From positions 10,783,105 to 10,847,104 of the forward strand of contig JALGQZ010000013.1 in the NCBI GenBank assembly GCA_023105745.1: a stretch of DNA of 64,000 bases, given 5' to 3'. Positions 48,930 through 60,321 of this stretch are shown here, piece after piece. The notes beneath the pieces were generated by a model that was not told where the DNA came from, searched no databases, and saw nothing but the letters and a program-made list of their open reading frames with translations. Origin of the DNA: Austropuccinia psidii (taxonomy: Eukaryota > Basidiomycota > Pucciniomycetes > Pucciniales > Sphaerophragmiaceae). Both the position numbers and the translations under genes were made by a program. How positions within the stretch are numbered: position 1 is the first letter of the stretch; each line of letters starts with the position of its first letter.

Positions 48930-49256
48930 CGTCTAGATAAATAGTTGCGTTTGAAGTATACAATTTTCCTTGAGCCACCAACTTTGAAGTTGACATTGAG
49001 TAAGTGCAAAATTTAATATTTTTGATTCTTCTAATTTACCATTTCATTATATATTGATGATCTTCAACAGTTTGCTTTAGTTGAAATTTTGAAAGATTTA
49101 ACAGATCAACCTACCAGCCGAGCTTTTAGAAATCATTTATGAAGAAAACACTTTAATTTAATTGCATTTATTCGTGATTGTGATCTAACTCACCCTGGTC
49201 AGGGAAACGGTTTAAGTATCAAGCTTCGATTGAAAGAATATCAGAGGCCATCTTGA
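48930..49256 (+). pseudogene. Probable captured host exons with a 71-bp intron, unidentified
   Basis: A well-formed intron is visible at 49000-49070: donor GTAAGT, branch-like CTAAT, acceptor CTTCAACAG. The next exon reads FALVEILKDLTDQPTSRAF, a stop, then RKHFNLIAFIRDCDLTHPGQ. The phase across the intron is open (NFEVDIE before it). I do not recognise the protein. It sits immediately upstream of the PIG-M fragment in the same orientation and may be part of the same captured locus or of a second gene. Confidence 0.4.
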
Positions 49257-49299
49257 AATGGTTGCCTTGCTCTATCGATTTTGGATCAAAGAATGTTGT

Positions 49300-49960
49300 C
49301 TTCTGCTCGTCTGCTGGAATCAACTTGTCTTATAGCTGGCTTGATGATTCGTGTCATCCTTGTAATCTATTCAAACTATCATGATGCCCATTTGACGGTC
49401 AAGTACACAGATATTGACCATCATGTCTTTTCTGATGCTGCCAGGGCTATCCTTTCACCCGATCCCACCAAGCCTTCTTCGCTCTTTGGCTCTCCTCACG
49501 ATTGTGCTACTTATTGATACACGCCGCTGCTTGCATTACCCCTAACCCAAAATGAGTTTCTTCATCCTTGTTGGGGAGAAAGTTTGTTTTCCACTTCCGA
49601 CTTGATGATCAGCATGTTGCTCTATCGATTGTCACCAACAAAAGTGGGTTCCTTGAACCATATATGAGCCGTGACAGGAATTTAGCTTTTAAATCCATTT
49701 GTTATTAATATATCAACTAGAGGCTCGAGTGAAGGACTTTTGGGTCTGGTTGTGGTGGGTTTCTTTTATTTCAGTGAACGGAAAAGATGGGATTCAGCTT
49801 CCACATTGCTAGGATTGGCAGTGCATCTGAAACTTTACACTGGAATCTATGGTGCTACGGTTTGGTCTCTACTGGGTACCTACAATCCTTCAAGAACAAG
49901 TTGGCTGAGTGTCAATGCAGCTCAGTTTTGCTTTGGTCTTTCTCATCACATTTTCAAAAA
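49300..49960 (+). pseudogene. Captured fragment of GPI mannosyltransferase I (PIG-M/GPI14)
   Basis: PIG-M adds the first mannose to GPI-anchor precursors in the endoplasmic reticulum membrane. The translation contains the family's N-terminal landmark YTDIDHHVFSDAAR with the catalytic DXD (DID), then YTPLLALPLTQNEFLHPCWG, LLYRL, LNPFVINISTRGSSEGLLGL, KRWDSASTLLGLAVHLKLY and IYGATVW, in the right order, covering roughly the N-terminal half. A CGA-to-TGA change (TY stop YTPLL, near 49517) and at least two frameshifts make it nonfunctional. Base composition is much less A/T than its surroundings. The parent gene must lie elsewhere. It ends at the D insertion (49970). Confidence 0.8.
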
Positions 49961-49974
49961 CTTGAAACTTGAAA

Positions 49975-50841
49975 TGTCAGGATGAAACTATGACAAAGAT
50001 GTAAGTAGGCTAATTACAACTTTGACTATGTTTGTGACATGGTAAAAATGATTTTAAAAAGATGTATAAAGCTTTAAGATGGTTCAAAATGAAATTAAAG
50101 GGCTTTACTATACTGGGTATAGTGGTGGTGAGTGCTATTGAAAGCCCTGGGTGCAGCTTTATCTGTTGGGTTACAATAATAAAAGATTATAATTATACCT
50201 GATTATTTAACCAAGAGTAAAACTGTTTTTGACAGTTTACTATGTAGGTTATTTAAGAGCAGGATGAGGAGACAATTCTGGCTGTGAAAAAGCCTCCTTT
50301 TATGCTGAAATGGGGTGGAAAGGGTGCTAGACCTTTCCATGTAGAGGAAGTGAATATTTTTAACTCTCTAGGACTTTCTTGTGGTTTGCAAACAGCCTGT
50401 ATAGCCTGTATTGGGCCCAGATGTGGCTTTGAAAGTACATCTGGGCAGTTTTCACCAATACAGGGTGAAACTTTTCATCTGGGTACCTCACAGCCTGATT
50501 CTGACGTGTATGACACGTAGAATGCTGTACAGAAACTGTATGGGACCGTAGTATTTACTGAAATATGAGGTATTGAAGTAAAAACAAGCTTCTTTGTCTA
50601 TTTGAAACCTCATATTCATGGTTATGGGATATTATCACATGGTAAGGCTGTATATGACAGCAGGTGGGAATCTGACCTTAAAACAGCCATACCTTTGTCA
50701 ATTCTTGAGATATCAACCTCAAAATTGGTTCAGTGTGTATCCCTGTATGTGCTCTACACAATGGTACCTCATTTGATATGGGTATCATTAAATATGGCAA
50801 AGCTATCCCATGTACAAGAATTTTTTACATTTGCATGGTAT
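49975..50841 (-). repeat. Truncated 3' LTR of element D
   Basis: Matches 53438-54305 of the 5' LTR but stops where gag sequence begins. The hairpin is present but eroded (50405-50464, one inner arm mutated). The normal LTR start TGTCAGCC is missing. Confidence 0.85.
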
Positions 50842-52501
50842 CTGCATTTTACTGCATGCTCTAGTTCTCCTGGCAGTTGTGTCAGAAGTTTGTGATTCCT
50901 CATTTGGATGTTCATCTGAGGATCAATGGCTTTAATTCTTTTAGACTGTCTGAGACACCACTCATATGGATCTTTGTCCACAAAGTATTTTTCATTTTCA
51001 ATTGACATGGTCTTTTGCCATATCCAAGTTCCATTACTGTACTTTTGGATGATTTTTCTCTTCCACCATGGCCAGTTTCTTCTGCCATGGATTTCTTTCA
51101 TTTCTGTGTACCATATACTGGCATGACCTTTGAATTCAGTATTCAATCTAGTAGTGATCCAGTAGTCTGGTATGCTTGGTACATCAATGAAGAGTCCATC
51201 AATATAATCTATGATTTCCATATGATCATATTCTCCTGATCCAGAGAATTTGGGGCAGCTTGAGGCCTCAGGAAGCTGTTTCAAGGCTTCCTTCTCTGAA
51301 TAAGAAATTCCATCTCCATCCTGGTATTGTGATGGAGATCTTGCCTTATTCATCAACATGGCATCTGGTTTATATGGATTCTCCATAGCTTGGCCTTGTG
51401 GTTGGGGCTTCAAGTTATGGTAGATATTAAAGAATTTTTTTATGTCTTGTCCAGACAATCCCTGTCCCTTTTGCTGTGGTTTTGTTCTTCAAAGACTATA
51501 TTCAGTCTTTTGTCGGCTTCTTCAGAGTCTTTGCTCAGTTGAGCATATCCTTCTTGAAGATTCTTAACTATCTTTTCCAAGGAGGCTTGAGTTTTTCTCA
51601 TCCTCTCTTGGCCAGCTTCAATTTCTGCAAACTGATTTGCAGATTGTTCAGCATATTGGGACATTTGTAACCACAGTGTATCACTGTTTATCTTACTCTC
51701 AGATGTGAGAATGTTATGTTCAGTCTGAGTGGGGGTAATGTTTCTATTACTAGGACTACTGATTCTAAAGTGGTTTACAACTACTTCTGGTTCTTGTGCA
51801 CTTCTTTTACCAAATCCAACAGCTTCTGAATCATAGGGTCTGACTCTTTCCTCCTCTGGTTGAAGGAGGTTTTGTTCTTGCCCTTGTTTCCTTGTCTTCT
51901 CCTGGAAACTTCCTGAAAATGTGAAGAATGGTCACTCTTGGCCACTGATCTGCTGGTTTCTGAATGGTGTGAAGCCACTGGAGAGCTGATTTGGCCTGCT
52001 CCTTGTGTGCCTGAAGGAATGTGAGTAGGCCCTGTCTGGGTTAACTGTTCTTCTATAGCTTGGATAGTGGGTTGATTCTCCCTTATCCTCTGTTCCCTTG
52101 CCTCCAGGAGTCTGAACTTCCTGGTAGGATTCCAAACTTTGGTGATTACCATCAGGTCTTTGAAGTCTATCTCTTTGAAAGAGATCTTCTGGCAACTTGC
52201 TACAAGTTCTGCCCAGTGACTTGCCAGGTTGAACCTTTTGTTGGCCATGCTCCATTGAAATAAATCTTTGAGGAGGTGGTGGAGCTGAAGAACTTGATCC
52301 ATATCCTTCCAGTCCTCTGGTTTGAGGTTCCTGTTGAATTGGAGTGTGAATGGCAAGGTTGATATTATCTCCCTCATTGTTTTGCAATCCACGACTGTGT
52401 CCAAGGTGTCCTCTTCCAGGTTTTCTGGTTCTGGACAAGCCTTCTCTGTCCTCTGGCTGGTTCCTTTGTAAGCCAAGGTCTCTGAGGTATGCAGGGGACA
52501 T
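50842..52501 (-). pseudogene. Element D Gag, cut off within the nucleocapsid approach
   Basis: It starts at the ATG (52501-52499) inside intron 2: MSPAYLRDLGLQRN. It stays open to 51932 (TAG), then continues through the coiled-coil part (QYAEQSANQFAEIEAGQE) and, after a one-base deletion near 51445, the capsid (SGSGEYDHMEIIDYI; WWKRKIIQKYSNGTWIW). At about 50842, after HAVKCRY, it fuses into LTR sequence; the open frame runs on to 50769. The zinc knuckle and everything after it are lost. It retains Tyr (NEKYFV) where B has a stop. Confidence 0.85.
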
Positions 52502-52848
52502 ATCAGTGTTTGCAAACAGTCAAAAACTTTATTTTCTTAGGGTATTTACCTTTGACTGTGCCTTGTACAAGTTTGTTATCTGCTGATTTGGGCAGTTTGC
52601 CTTTGGAGGTTACGACTGGGTTAATAATTGTAATTTTTCCTGTACAAGTGGTTAAGGTTGGTTTACCTTGTATTGAAGCAGCGTTTTGTGGTTTTCTACT
52701 CCTCTGAGTGGCTATTGGTGTCCACCTTTGGCTGTAATGAGGCCTTCACTAAGTCTTTTTCCTTTGCCCTTGCTGCCCTCTGGTTCTGAGGGTGTCACTG
52801 GTGTGTTGGCCTGTGACTGGGTCTCAAGTAGTATGAAATTTTCTTCCA
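51781..52848 (-). pseudogene. ORF1 of element D (spliced accessory frame)
   Basis: Predicted: exon 1 ends in A (53391), intron 1 is 53390-52849, exon 2 is 52848-52667 (MEENFILLETQSQA), intron 2 is 52666-52482, and exon 3 is 52481-51781. Exon 3 is fully open and reads TLPFTLQFNRNLKPEDWKD, VWNPTRKFRLLEAREQRIRE and the basic tail SFNQRRKESDPM. Exon 2 has a one-base deletion (spliced length 884 against 885 in B), so this copy is shifted near the end of exon 2. Exon 3 overlaps an equally open gag frame (52501-51932) over more than 500 bases. Confidence 0.6.
52482..52666 (-). other. Predicted intron 2 of element D, containing the Gag-Pol start
   Basis: Donor GTAAAC, acceptor ATACCTCAG on the minus strand, 185 bp, the same length as in B. 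The ATG lies 20 bases before the splice point. Confidence 0.6.
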
Positions 52849-53390
52849 CTGAATAAAACAGGAAAAGAGGGCTTATGTCAGTTAAGACTTCTTAAAAGGC
52901 TGGTTTTGAACGTCTAAGAATGGCCTCTGGGCTTGTATATTACTACAATATGCCCTTGTATGATGACAGTGTAATTGAATTAACAATTCCCTGTTAAAAT
53001 TACAGCTTATTGATATGTGGTATACTGTTTGTATACCAATATCTTACAGAATACTTGTATTTAGCAAGTATAATCTGTCAAAGATGGTGTATTACAGGGC
53101 AATTGAGTTAAAAATGTGCCCAAACATGCCTCAACTGTTGGTTTTTCAGTATGAGCTGTCTTAATTCAATTAAGAATTAAGACTGTTTTAGTGGCTTAAA
53201 AGTGTTTTTATATACAAAACAGGCCAAAAATACTGGTCTTGTGGCTATTAGCCACGTGACAGATACTCTTATGAAAATATGAGTATTTTAAATAAAAGAT
53301 AAAAAAATATATAAAATATATTTTTATGAAGAAATGACGCCTAAAAAGGTAAAAAAAGTGTCAATAAATGATAAAAAGAGAAAAACTTAC
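52849..53390 (-). other. Predicted intron 1 of element D
   Basis: Donor GTAAGT after TTACAA, acceptor TTTATTCAG before TGGAAG, 542 bp. Joining gives A|TG. Confidence 0.6.
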
Positions 53391-53437
53391 TTGTAATAAG
53401 TCCAAAAAGGTTTTACAACATGGCCAGGCCCCCAAAA

Positions 53438-54862
53438 TGTCAGGATGAAACTATGGAAAAGATGTAAGTAGGCGAATTACAACTTTGAATATGTTTTTGA
53501 CACAGTAAAAATGATTTTAAAAAGATGTATAAAGTTTTAAGATGGTTTAAAATGAAATTAAAGGGCTTTACTATACTGGGTATCGTGGTGGTGAGCGCTA
53601 TTGAGAGCCCTGGGTGCAGCTTTATCTGTTGGGTTACAATAATTAAAGATTATAATTATACCTGATTATTTAACCAAGAGTAAAACGTTTTTTGACAGTT
53701 TACTACGCAGGTTATTTAAGAGCAGGATGAGGAGACAATTCTGGCTGTGAAAAAGCCTCCTTTTATCCTGAAATGGGGTGGAAAGGGTGCTAGTCCTTTC
53801 CACATAGAGGAAGTGAAGATTTTTCGCTCTCTAGAACTTGCTTGTGGCTTTCCAAACAGCCTGTATAGCCTGTATTGGGCCCAGATGTGGTTTTGAAACC
53901 ACATCTGGGCAGTTTTCACCAATACAGGGTGAAAAATTTCATCTGGGTACCTCACAGCCTGATTCTGACGTGTATGACACGTAGAATGCTGTACAAAAAC
54001 TGTATGGGAACCCAGTATTGACTGACTTATGAGGCATTGAAGTATTAACATGCTTCTTTGTCTGTTTGACACCTCATAATCAGAGTACAACTGTATCCTG
54101 TCATAACACAGCTGTATTGGTCATATTGTGGGATTATAGCTTTCAAATGGCCATAACTCTGTCAGTGTTTGAGATAACATTCTCAAAGTTGGTTCATTGA
54201 ATAGCCCTGTATGAGCGCTACACAATGATACCCAATTTGGTATGGCTATCATTGAATATGACAAAGATATCTCATGTACAAGGTTTTTTGTACATAGGCA
54301 TGGTTTGGGAAAAAAGAAGTATTGAGCTTCTTTGCCTCATAACTTCTGTTATAGTTGAGATATGAAGAAGTGGATGGCACTATCAGATAGCCCTGATTGT
54401 GCTCTTTCAAAAAGACCCCACTTCAAGTATTCCACACTAAAATTTTAGAAGTTAGATGAGAGGTGAATGTTTTGTTCACCCTTATTTGGCCTGAAGTTGA
54501 CCATAACTCCGGTAATATTGGTGCTAGCTCAGTTTGGCTGGTACCATTGGATAGCCCTGGCTTAGAGCTTCATTGTGAGTACCCATTTGATGGGGTTAAG
54601 CCTCTCCTTCTAAATTCTAGATGAGAGGTGAAAATTAAGGTTTATGCTCAGCAATAACTTTGAGCAGGAATAACTTTGTTATTTCTTTTCCTATGGTGAT
54701 GGGACTTATATTTTCAGAAAGAGGTGAGTTTTCTTCTTTCTTTTGATACCTTTTGAGCTGATTTGGCTCAGCTCAATGTTTTGGTGGTATCTTGGCTATA
54801 CCATTGGTTTATGGTATTTTGGCTGTCATGCTTGTGCTCTGGTTTTGAGTCACAGGCTGACA
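53438..54862 (-). repeat. 5' LTR of element D
   Basis: Complete, 1425 bp, TGTCAGCCTGTGACTC to CATCCTGACA on the minus strand. The hairpin 53869-53928 has perfect inner arms. The primer-binding site TGGGGGCCTGGCCATG follows at 53434-53419. Confidence 0.9.
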
Positions 54863-54867
54863 TGAAA

Positions 54868-57800
54868 AATAAAACAATCCTTATTTTTGAAATCTAAGAA
54901 CACCACAACAATCCATCACCATCGACATATGTGAAACGATGCAATTCTTTCATAAAACAAGAAACTGTCATCAGTCATTCCTCAAAAGTCCTTCCCAGAG
55001 GAAATAAAAAAACATTGTCATCATCATCCAATACTCTTGTCTAAATAACAACAACTTCATTTCAAGCTAATATTACATTGACTCATCATATTATCCAAGA
55101 AATCATTTTGCAAAAGCTCTTCATCTTTCTCAACTAGGTTCAGTGTTCTCAAATCAACCTTTATGATCAACTTCTTATCAGACATCAAACCATCCTACCA
55201 TCCAGCAAGAGTCTGATCTTTTTACTTCCAGCCAGCAAACCTCAAATCATATACATTTCTCAAAATTCTGTTACAATCTCATAAATCATCCTCATCATTG
55301 TCTGACTGTCTGGCAGAGCATTTTAATTTTCATCTGGTTCTTACTCAATCTCTTACTGGTTTGCCAATATTGGCTTCTTTCTGCTCTTGATCAATCAAAT
55401 TCCTCTACACAACTGCAGTAGTTGAATTGTGTACAATCATTTTGGCTAAAGGATGATGCTTGTGGTCTTAATGGACGCAGTTTCCTCCCTTGGTGACAAT
55501 AAATAATTGTGAAGATTAAGATTCCTTTGCTTTATGTACAATAATCAATTATTGATGCCCTATTTGATGCTTCATTTCTGACATTTTATTTTTACCTTGG
55601 ATCTCAATTTTAAGCTTAGATAATTCATTCTTGTCCTCAAATGTCAACTGGTCAGAACTTCTGGAAGCCCTCAGTGGACTTGGTCAAATCAGAATGTTGC
55701 TTAAGGCTTTGCCTCTCTATGTGGGTGTGCATTCATAGAGATGGCTTGAGGCTGTAGCACCATGTGGCAACTGATAAATTGAGGGCTTGGGTCAATGGAT
55801 CCACCAAGGGAGCTGTCCAGGCCAATAGGGCTGGTGCCTCTTTTGAAAGTGCCTGGGACAATAAAAAATTGAAATAACACTTTGTAATTAGATGAATTAA
55901 AAATCTTTAAGAATAAATTATTTTATCATATGACTTTGTCATATTACTTTGGTTATTTTCTGGTCATGGTGGGGTCCCACACCATGACCAACAGTTGTAT
56001 TTTTTTATAGTAGCCTACATGGGGGAAATGCTTCCTGAATTTTGAAATGCTATGGAATTAATAATCACCTATTATTATTATTCTTCCTGAAATGAATACT
56101 TTATAAAGGGAAATTCCATACAAAAAAAATTGAAAATAATATGAATCCATTAAATGAGATCAAAATGAATTGATTTTAATAAAAATGAAAGAAAATTTGT
56201 TAAGCTTGTTGACACTTTCTTATAATATCATGAATTTTAACACAATAATTAAAAAAAATTAAAATTCCTTTTAAAAATATCTACACATAAGCATTGATTA
56301 ATTAAAATTAATTAAAAGTAATTCAAATTGACTTTTATCAATGAGAATAAATAAGACCTCATTAAAAGTAATCAAGATTTGGATTAATTACTTATAATCA
56401 TTATTGATTGATTATGGTCAATATTAATCAGTTATAATTGATTAAAGGGAAGAAAATTCCATAAAAAGTGACTAAAATAAATCACAATTAATAAGAGATG
56501 ATCACAATATCATGAAAAATATTGAAAATAATTACAATTAATTGTAATTAATTAGAATTAATTAAGATTAATTAAAAATATCCCAGATTACTTGATGTAA
56601 TTAAAATGAAATAGATTTAATTGAAAAGGTAAACAACATAATTATGCCAAATGTATTTAATTTAATACAAATTCATGATAATTATATATTATTAACTTGG
56701 ATTTTTTGAAAATAAATGATATTTAACATGAAGTATTAATACCTAAAATTAATCTTAATTGAGGATAATTGATAAAAAAAACATATATATGAAATCCAGA
56801 TTACTTGATTAAAATTAATATTAATTAATCATAAGCAATAGTATTTTATTAGAATTAATGTTAATTAATCAAAATCAGTATTAATTCATTATAATAAATA
56901 TGAATCAAATCAATTAAAACTGATTTAAAAGACTGAAAGCTAAATTAAAGTGAAAGTTAAATTGAATTTCTTGAACTGGAATGAAATTAATTAGGAAGAA
57001 TTCCAGGCTAATTGCATGGAAATTTTGTTTTCATTACATCTTAATCAGCTTAATTACATGTCTTATTTTTTAATTTATTATAGAGAACATCATTTTCAAT
57101 AAGAAATATATTTTATGAATTATATTTTGTTAAGTCTAAAGAATGAACAAATGAATTAAAATGAAAAAAATATAGTAATAACCATATTTTGTTGCAAAAT
57201 GAGGTTACTGAGGTCATAATAATTCTCTTTTATGTGATAAACAATGCGGATGTTTGTGAGGTGTAATTATTTGAAATTTCTTATATTCCATGATAATTTA
57301 TAGCCGAAATTGTCATTTTTCATTTTTCATTATCATCAATTTACTCTAATACATTTAGTACTATATATCTTCTATTCTAAAAATTCATACAAAATGAATA
57401 TTATATTTTCAAATGATTTTTATTTATATTTGGATTTTCTTTTGTCTCTTAATTCATAAGAGCTATAATTTGCTATTTCATTTTATTGCATATTTATCTT
57501 TATCCATTTTTATTTTAACCTACTTTATCTTGATTCTTTTTATTTCATTTTGTTGCAACTTCTTCTTGTAATTCAGTTCCTATTGCATTTGTGTTGTTTG
57601 CATCATAAGTTGTTTTGAGATTATCTTGCATTGATTGGCTTTTTAATTGGTATTTTACTCCCTTTCATGGTGTTCTCTTTTTTAATTTCATTTTAATTTC
57701 ATCTTATTTTTAATAGCTCTTACATACATCTGATTTTTCTTCCATTTCATTTTTGATTTAATTTCATTTGATTATATTTCATTATTTTATTTCATTTCAT

Positions 57801-58539
57801 TTTGTATTATTTTCTCTTAATTATATTTTGTATTTTATTTCTATTCTGGGGTTTATTGTGCGTTTCATTTGATTTTGACTTTAATTCCATTTTATGGTTA
57901 TTTTTTTGTATTGTATTCTTAATTTATTTTTCTCTCTATTCTTATCCTAATTATGATTATATTTTTTTAGTTTGAATACTGGATTTTATGTATCTTACAG
58001 TTCCATGATAAAATTGATCATCATTATCAGGTTTCTTTTTACCCTTCAACATATTGTTGTGGTTTTTTTGTTTTATTTATATTCTGTCTTTCTAGTATAA
58101 CTAAATGAATAACTAATAGGTAAACAAAAAAATGAATAAAATACAAATAATAAAAAATCAATTAATTATCACAATATTATTGAGTATTTATGCTTTTCAA
58201 TGAGAATATAAGAAGAAACATAAATTTTTGGTAAAAAAATGCAATCTTTTTTCAAAAAAAAAAGCCTTAGGAAATGTTTTGAGGAATTTTTCAATTTTTT
58301 TAGGTCATATTAATTTTATGGTCGGATTTTAAGTCCCTCAAATTTCTTTCATAATGTTTTTTGCCAAATTTTTCTGATTTGGTCAATCTCTTTTCCAAAA
58401 TTGATTAAAAAACTTCCCACTTATGGACTTCCTGTTTGTATAAAAAAATGAAGTATTCAGTTTTGAGAATCAAAAACCAGAATCTCAAATTATTGGGAAA
58501 CCTCTTGGGTGGGGTTGTTGTAACAATTCCGTATATGAC
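54868..58539. other. Right arm of element I, no recognised genes
   Basis: 54880-55870 is moderately AT-rich with no coherent frame and is a candidate for further decayed captured sequence. 55870-58540 is very AT-rich, with many ATTAAT/TTAATT words (56290-56920) and TTTCATTT words (57690-57850). I found no transposase motif. Confidence 0.5.
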
Positions 58540-58745
58540 ATAAGTGGAATCAACAGTGCCATAAATGATATGAATTTTACCAAAAATGCCATAAATGACA
58601 TTCATGGAATCACAAATGCATAAATGAAATTGATTTCATCAACAATAGCATATATTTCATTAAAAGTGTGATTTATGGCATAAGAATTCCACTTATTCCA
58701 TAAAACATTCCATTTATGGCACCAAAAAGGAGTACATGGCATTTC
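58540..58745 (+). repeat. Right subterminal repeat cluster of element I
   Basis: The same unit as at the left end: GGAATCAACAGTGCCATAAA at 58549, ATTTCATCAACAATAGCAT near 58634, and several ATGCCATAAAT / ATTTATGGCA words between. Confidence 0.6.
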
Positions 58746-58989
58746 TCATGTGTATTTACTAATTAATGGCAAAAAAACTTAAGGGCTTGTGTTTTTTTAC
58801 CAAAGCCATAGAATAATTTTGAATCAATATATAAGAAACAATTTATATAAATTATATATAAATGGAAGTGTTTATGTAGTAAGTTCTTTCATGATTCCCA
58901 AAAACTGACTGCAAAATTTGGTTTCAAATATTTGAAGGTAGCTCAAATTTGATTCTGAATATTTGATATTTAATATATGATGACCCTTA

Positions 58990-59022
58990 AAATTGGACAA
59001 ATTTTTGAAAAGCTATGCATTG
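58990..59022 (-). repeat. Right terminal inverted repeat of element I
   Basis: Inverted partner of 46368-46400, ending at 59022 and followed by the duplicated ATTAGAGG. Confidence 0.75.
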
Positions 59023-59030
59023 ATTAGAGG

Positions 59031-60321
59031 AAAAACGAAATTCAATGTGGTAAATGAGAAACTTCCAGTAGAAGAAGGATTATCTTGGAAAAGAGACATA
59101 TTCCCTCTATGAGAAAGAAGAAGACAGTTCTTTCCCCCCTACAAATGGTGATGAACCAATCATCAATTTCTCTCAACAACCAAGAGAAGAGGATAAATCA
59201 ATTAACAAGGAACCTCAATATCAGAACACAAGGCTGCAATTAGAGTAAATTTGCCAAGATGGTAAAAATATCAGTTACTCAGAGGAACAACCACTTAAAC
59301 AATTACCTGAGGTAGTTAATTGGCCAATATTCTCAGGAGTTTGAGAGGATGACCACATGGAAATCATTGATTGAATTGATGGACTCTTCATTATTGTCCC
59401 AAAGATACCAGACTATTGGGTCACAACAAGACTCAGCACTGCATTCAGGGGCCATGAAAACATATGGTAAACTGAAATGGAAGAAATACATGTCAGAAAA
59501 AGCTTTCCATGGTGGAGAAACCATATTATAAGGAATTTTAGTAATCTCACCTGGATTTTGAAAAATATCAATACTTCTGAAAATGATCAATGATTCACAG
59601 AAAAAGACCCATATTAATGGCTTCTTAAACAGACAAAAAAATACTCATATATATATTTACTCCAATGTGACAGTAGAAATGAGGAAACATAAACTCCTGA
59701 CAAAACTACCACGAGATTTGGAACATGCAGTAAAGTGAAGATACAGCAGAACTAGGGGAATTGATGACATAGCAAATTTCATACAAGATGCAAGAAAAAA
59801 GACATCTATTGGGAGGTATGCCTCTTAAAAAATGAACTTCAGAGACAGAAATAAGCCTGAAGTAAGAGAAAAGCATGGCAATGAAGGGAAAGAGAACCCA
59901 AAAAAGAAATATGTGTGCAAAAACTGTGGATTACCAGACCATTATGCAAAAGATTTCACAAAATCAAAAAAAGAAGATTTGTGCAATTGATGAAAAATGA
60001 GAAGAAGAACAAGTAGGTTATAAATCTAAGTCTGAAAAAATGGCAAATGGTATTAGAGCAGATTCACAGAGTGAATCTTAACACATAGAAGAGTAAATAG
60101 TGGAATTTAATGAAGAAAATTCCCCCGACATACAAGATATTGAATTAGAATCAGGAATTTCACAGGTAAAAACAGACAAAGTGCTGTTTGAACACACTCA
60201 GGATGCACAAACATTCCTGGTAGCACAAAATAAAGGGATGGGATTTATTTGTGGAACACCCACAAAATCAACAGCTTACATTATAAACTGAAAACACCGC
60301 ATGATAATTGACACAGGGGCT
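59031..60321 (+). pseudogene. Element C gag (capsid, zinc knuckle) and start of protease
   Basis: Continuation of the gag frame after element I. The capsid reads QLPEVVNWPIFSG near 59300, then DDHMEIID and IDGLFIIVPKIPDYWVTTR. The zinc knuckle near 59909-59960 is CKNCGLPDHYAKDF, its last Cys lost. A clear open block 60100-60291 corresponds to the linker before the protease ([10 protein letters not shown]), and in the same frame MIIDTGA (60301-60321) is the protease active site, at which sequence E begins. Many stops; not functional. Confidence 0.7.

Larger units (their letters stand above)
49975..54862 (-). mobile_element. Element D: internally deleted B-family retrotransposon
   Basis: TGAAA flanks both ends (49970-49974 and 54863-54867), and the termini are TGTCAG and CTGACA as in B. 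On the minus strand: complete 5' LTR (54862-53438), primer-binding site (53434-53419), intron 1, ORF1 and gag to about 50842, then directly the second part of the 3' LTR (50841-49975). Protease through integrase, the polypurine tract and the first 0.55 kb of the 3' LTR are gone. It lies inside element I, in the captured PIG-M piece. Confidence 0.9.
46368..59022. mobile_element. Element I: large TIR DNA transposon (hAT-like ends)
   Basis: The left end CAACGCATGGCTATTCAAAA and the right end, read in reverse, CAATGCATAGCTTTTCAAAA match at 17 of 20 positions. ATTAGAGG stands on both sides (46360-46367 and 59023-59030). An 8-bp duplication with ends of the form CA-A-N-G fits the hAT superfamily, but other 8-bp families are not excluded. 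Clusters of a short repeat lie just inside both ends. No transposase is recognisable, so it is non-autonomous or has lost it. It is 12,655 bp, of which 4.9 kb is the nested element D, and it carries host gene sequence at about 48930-49960. Confidence 0.75.
42682..60321 (+). mobile_element. Element C: decayed Ty3/Gypsy retrotransposon, twice interrupted
   Basis: 5' LTR 42682-44195, primer-binding site 44199-44214, ORF1 and gag from 44291 to 46367, then element I (46368-59022), then gag and the first protease codons 59031-60321, where chromovirus LTR E cuts in. The gag frame joins exactly across element I (LNSIL, then EEKRNSM, with only one copy of the 8-bp duplication counted), proving the two halves were one gene. 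Everything beyond the protease active site is missing from the window. It is relatively old: many stops and frameshifts. Confidence 0.8.

Noticed and set aside
49281..49985. A functional GPI mannosyltransferase gene
   Set aside because: In-frame stops, frameshifts and missing C-terminal half; the fragment lies inside a transposon and is interrupted by another.
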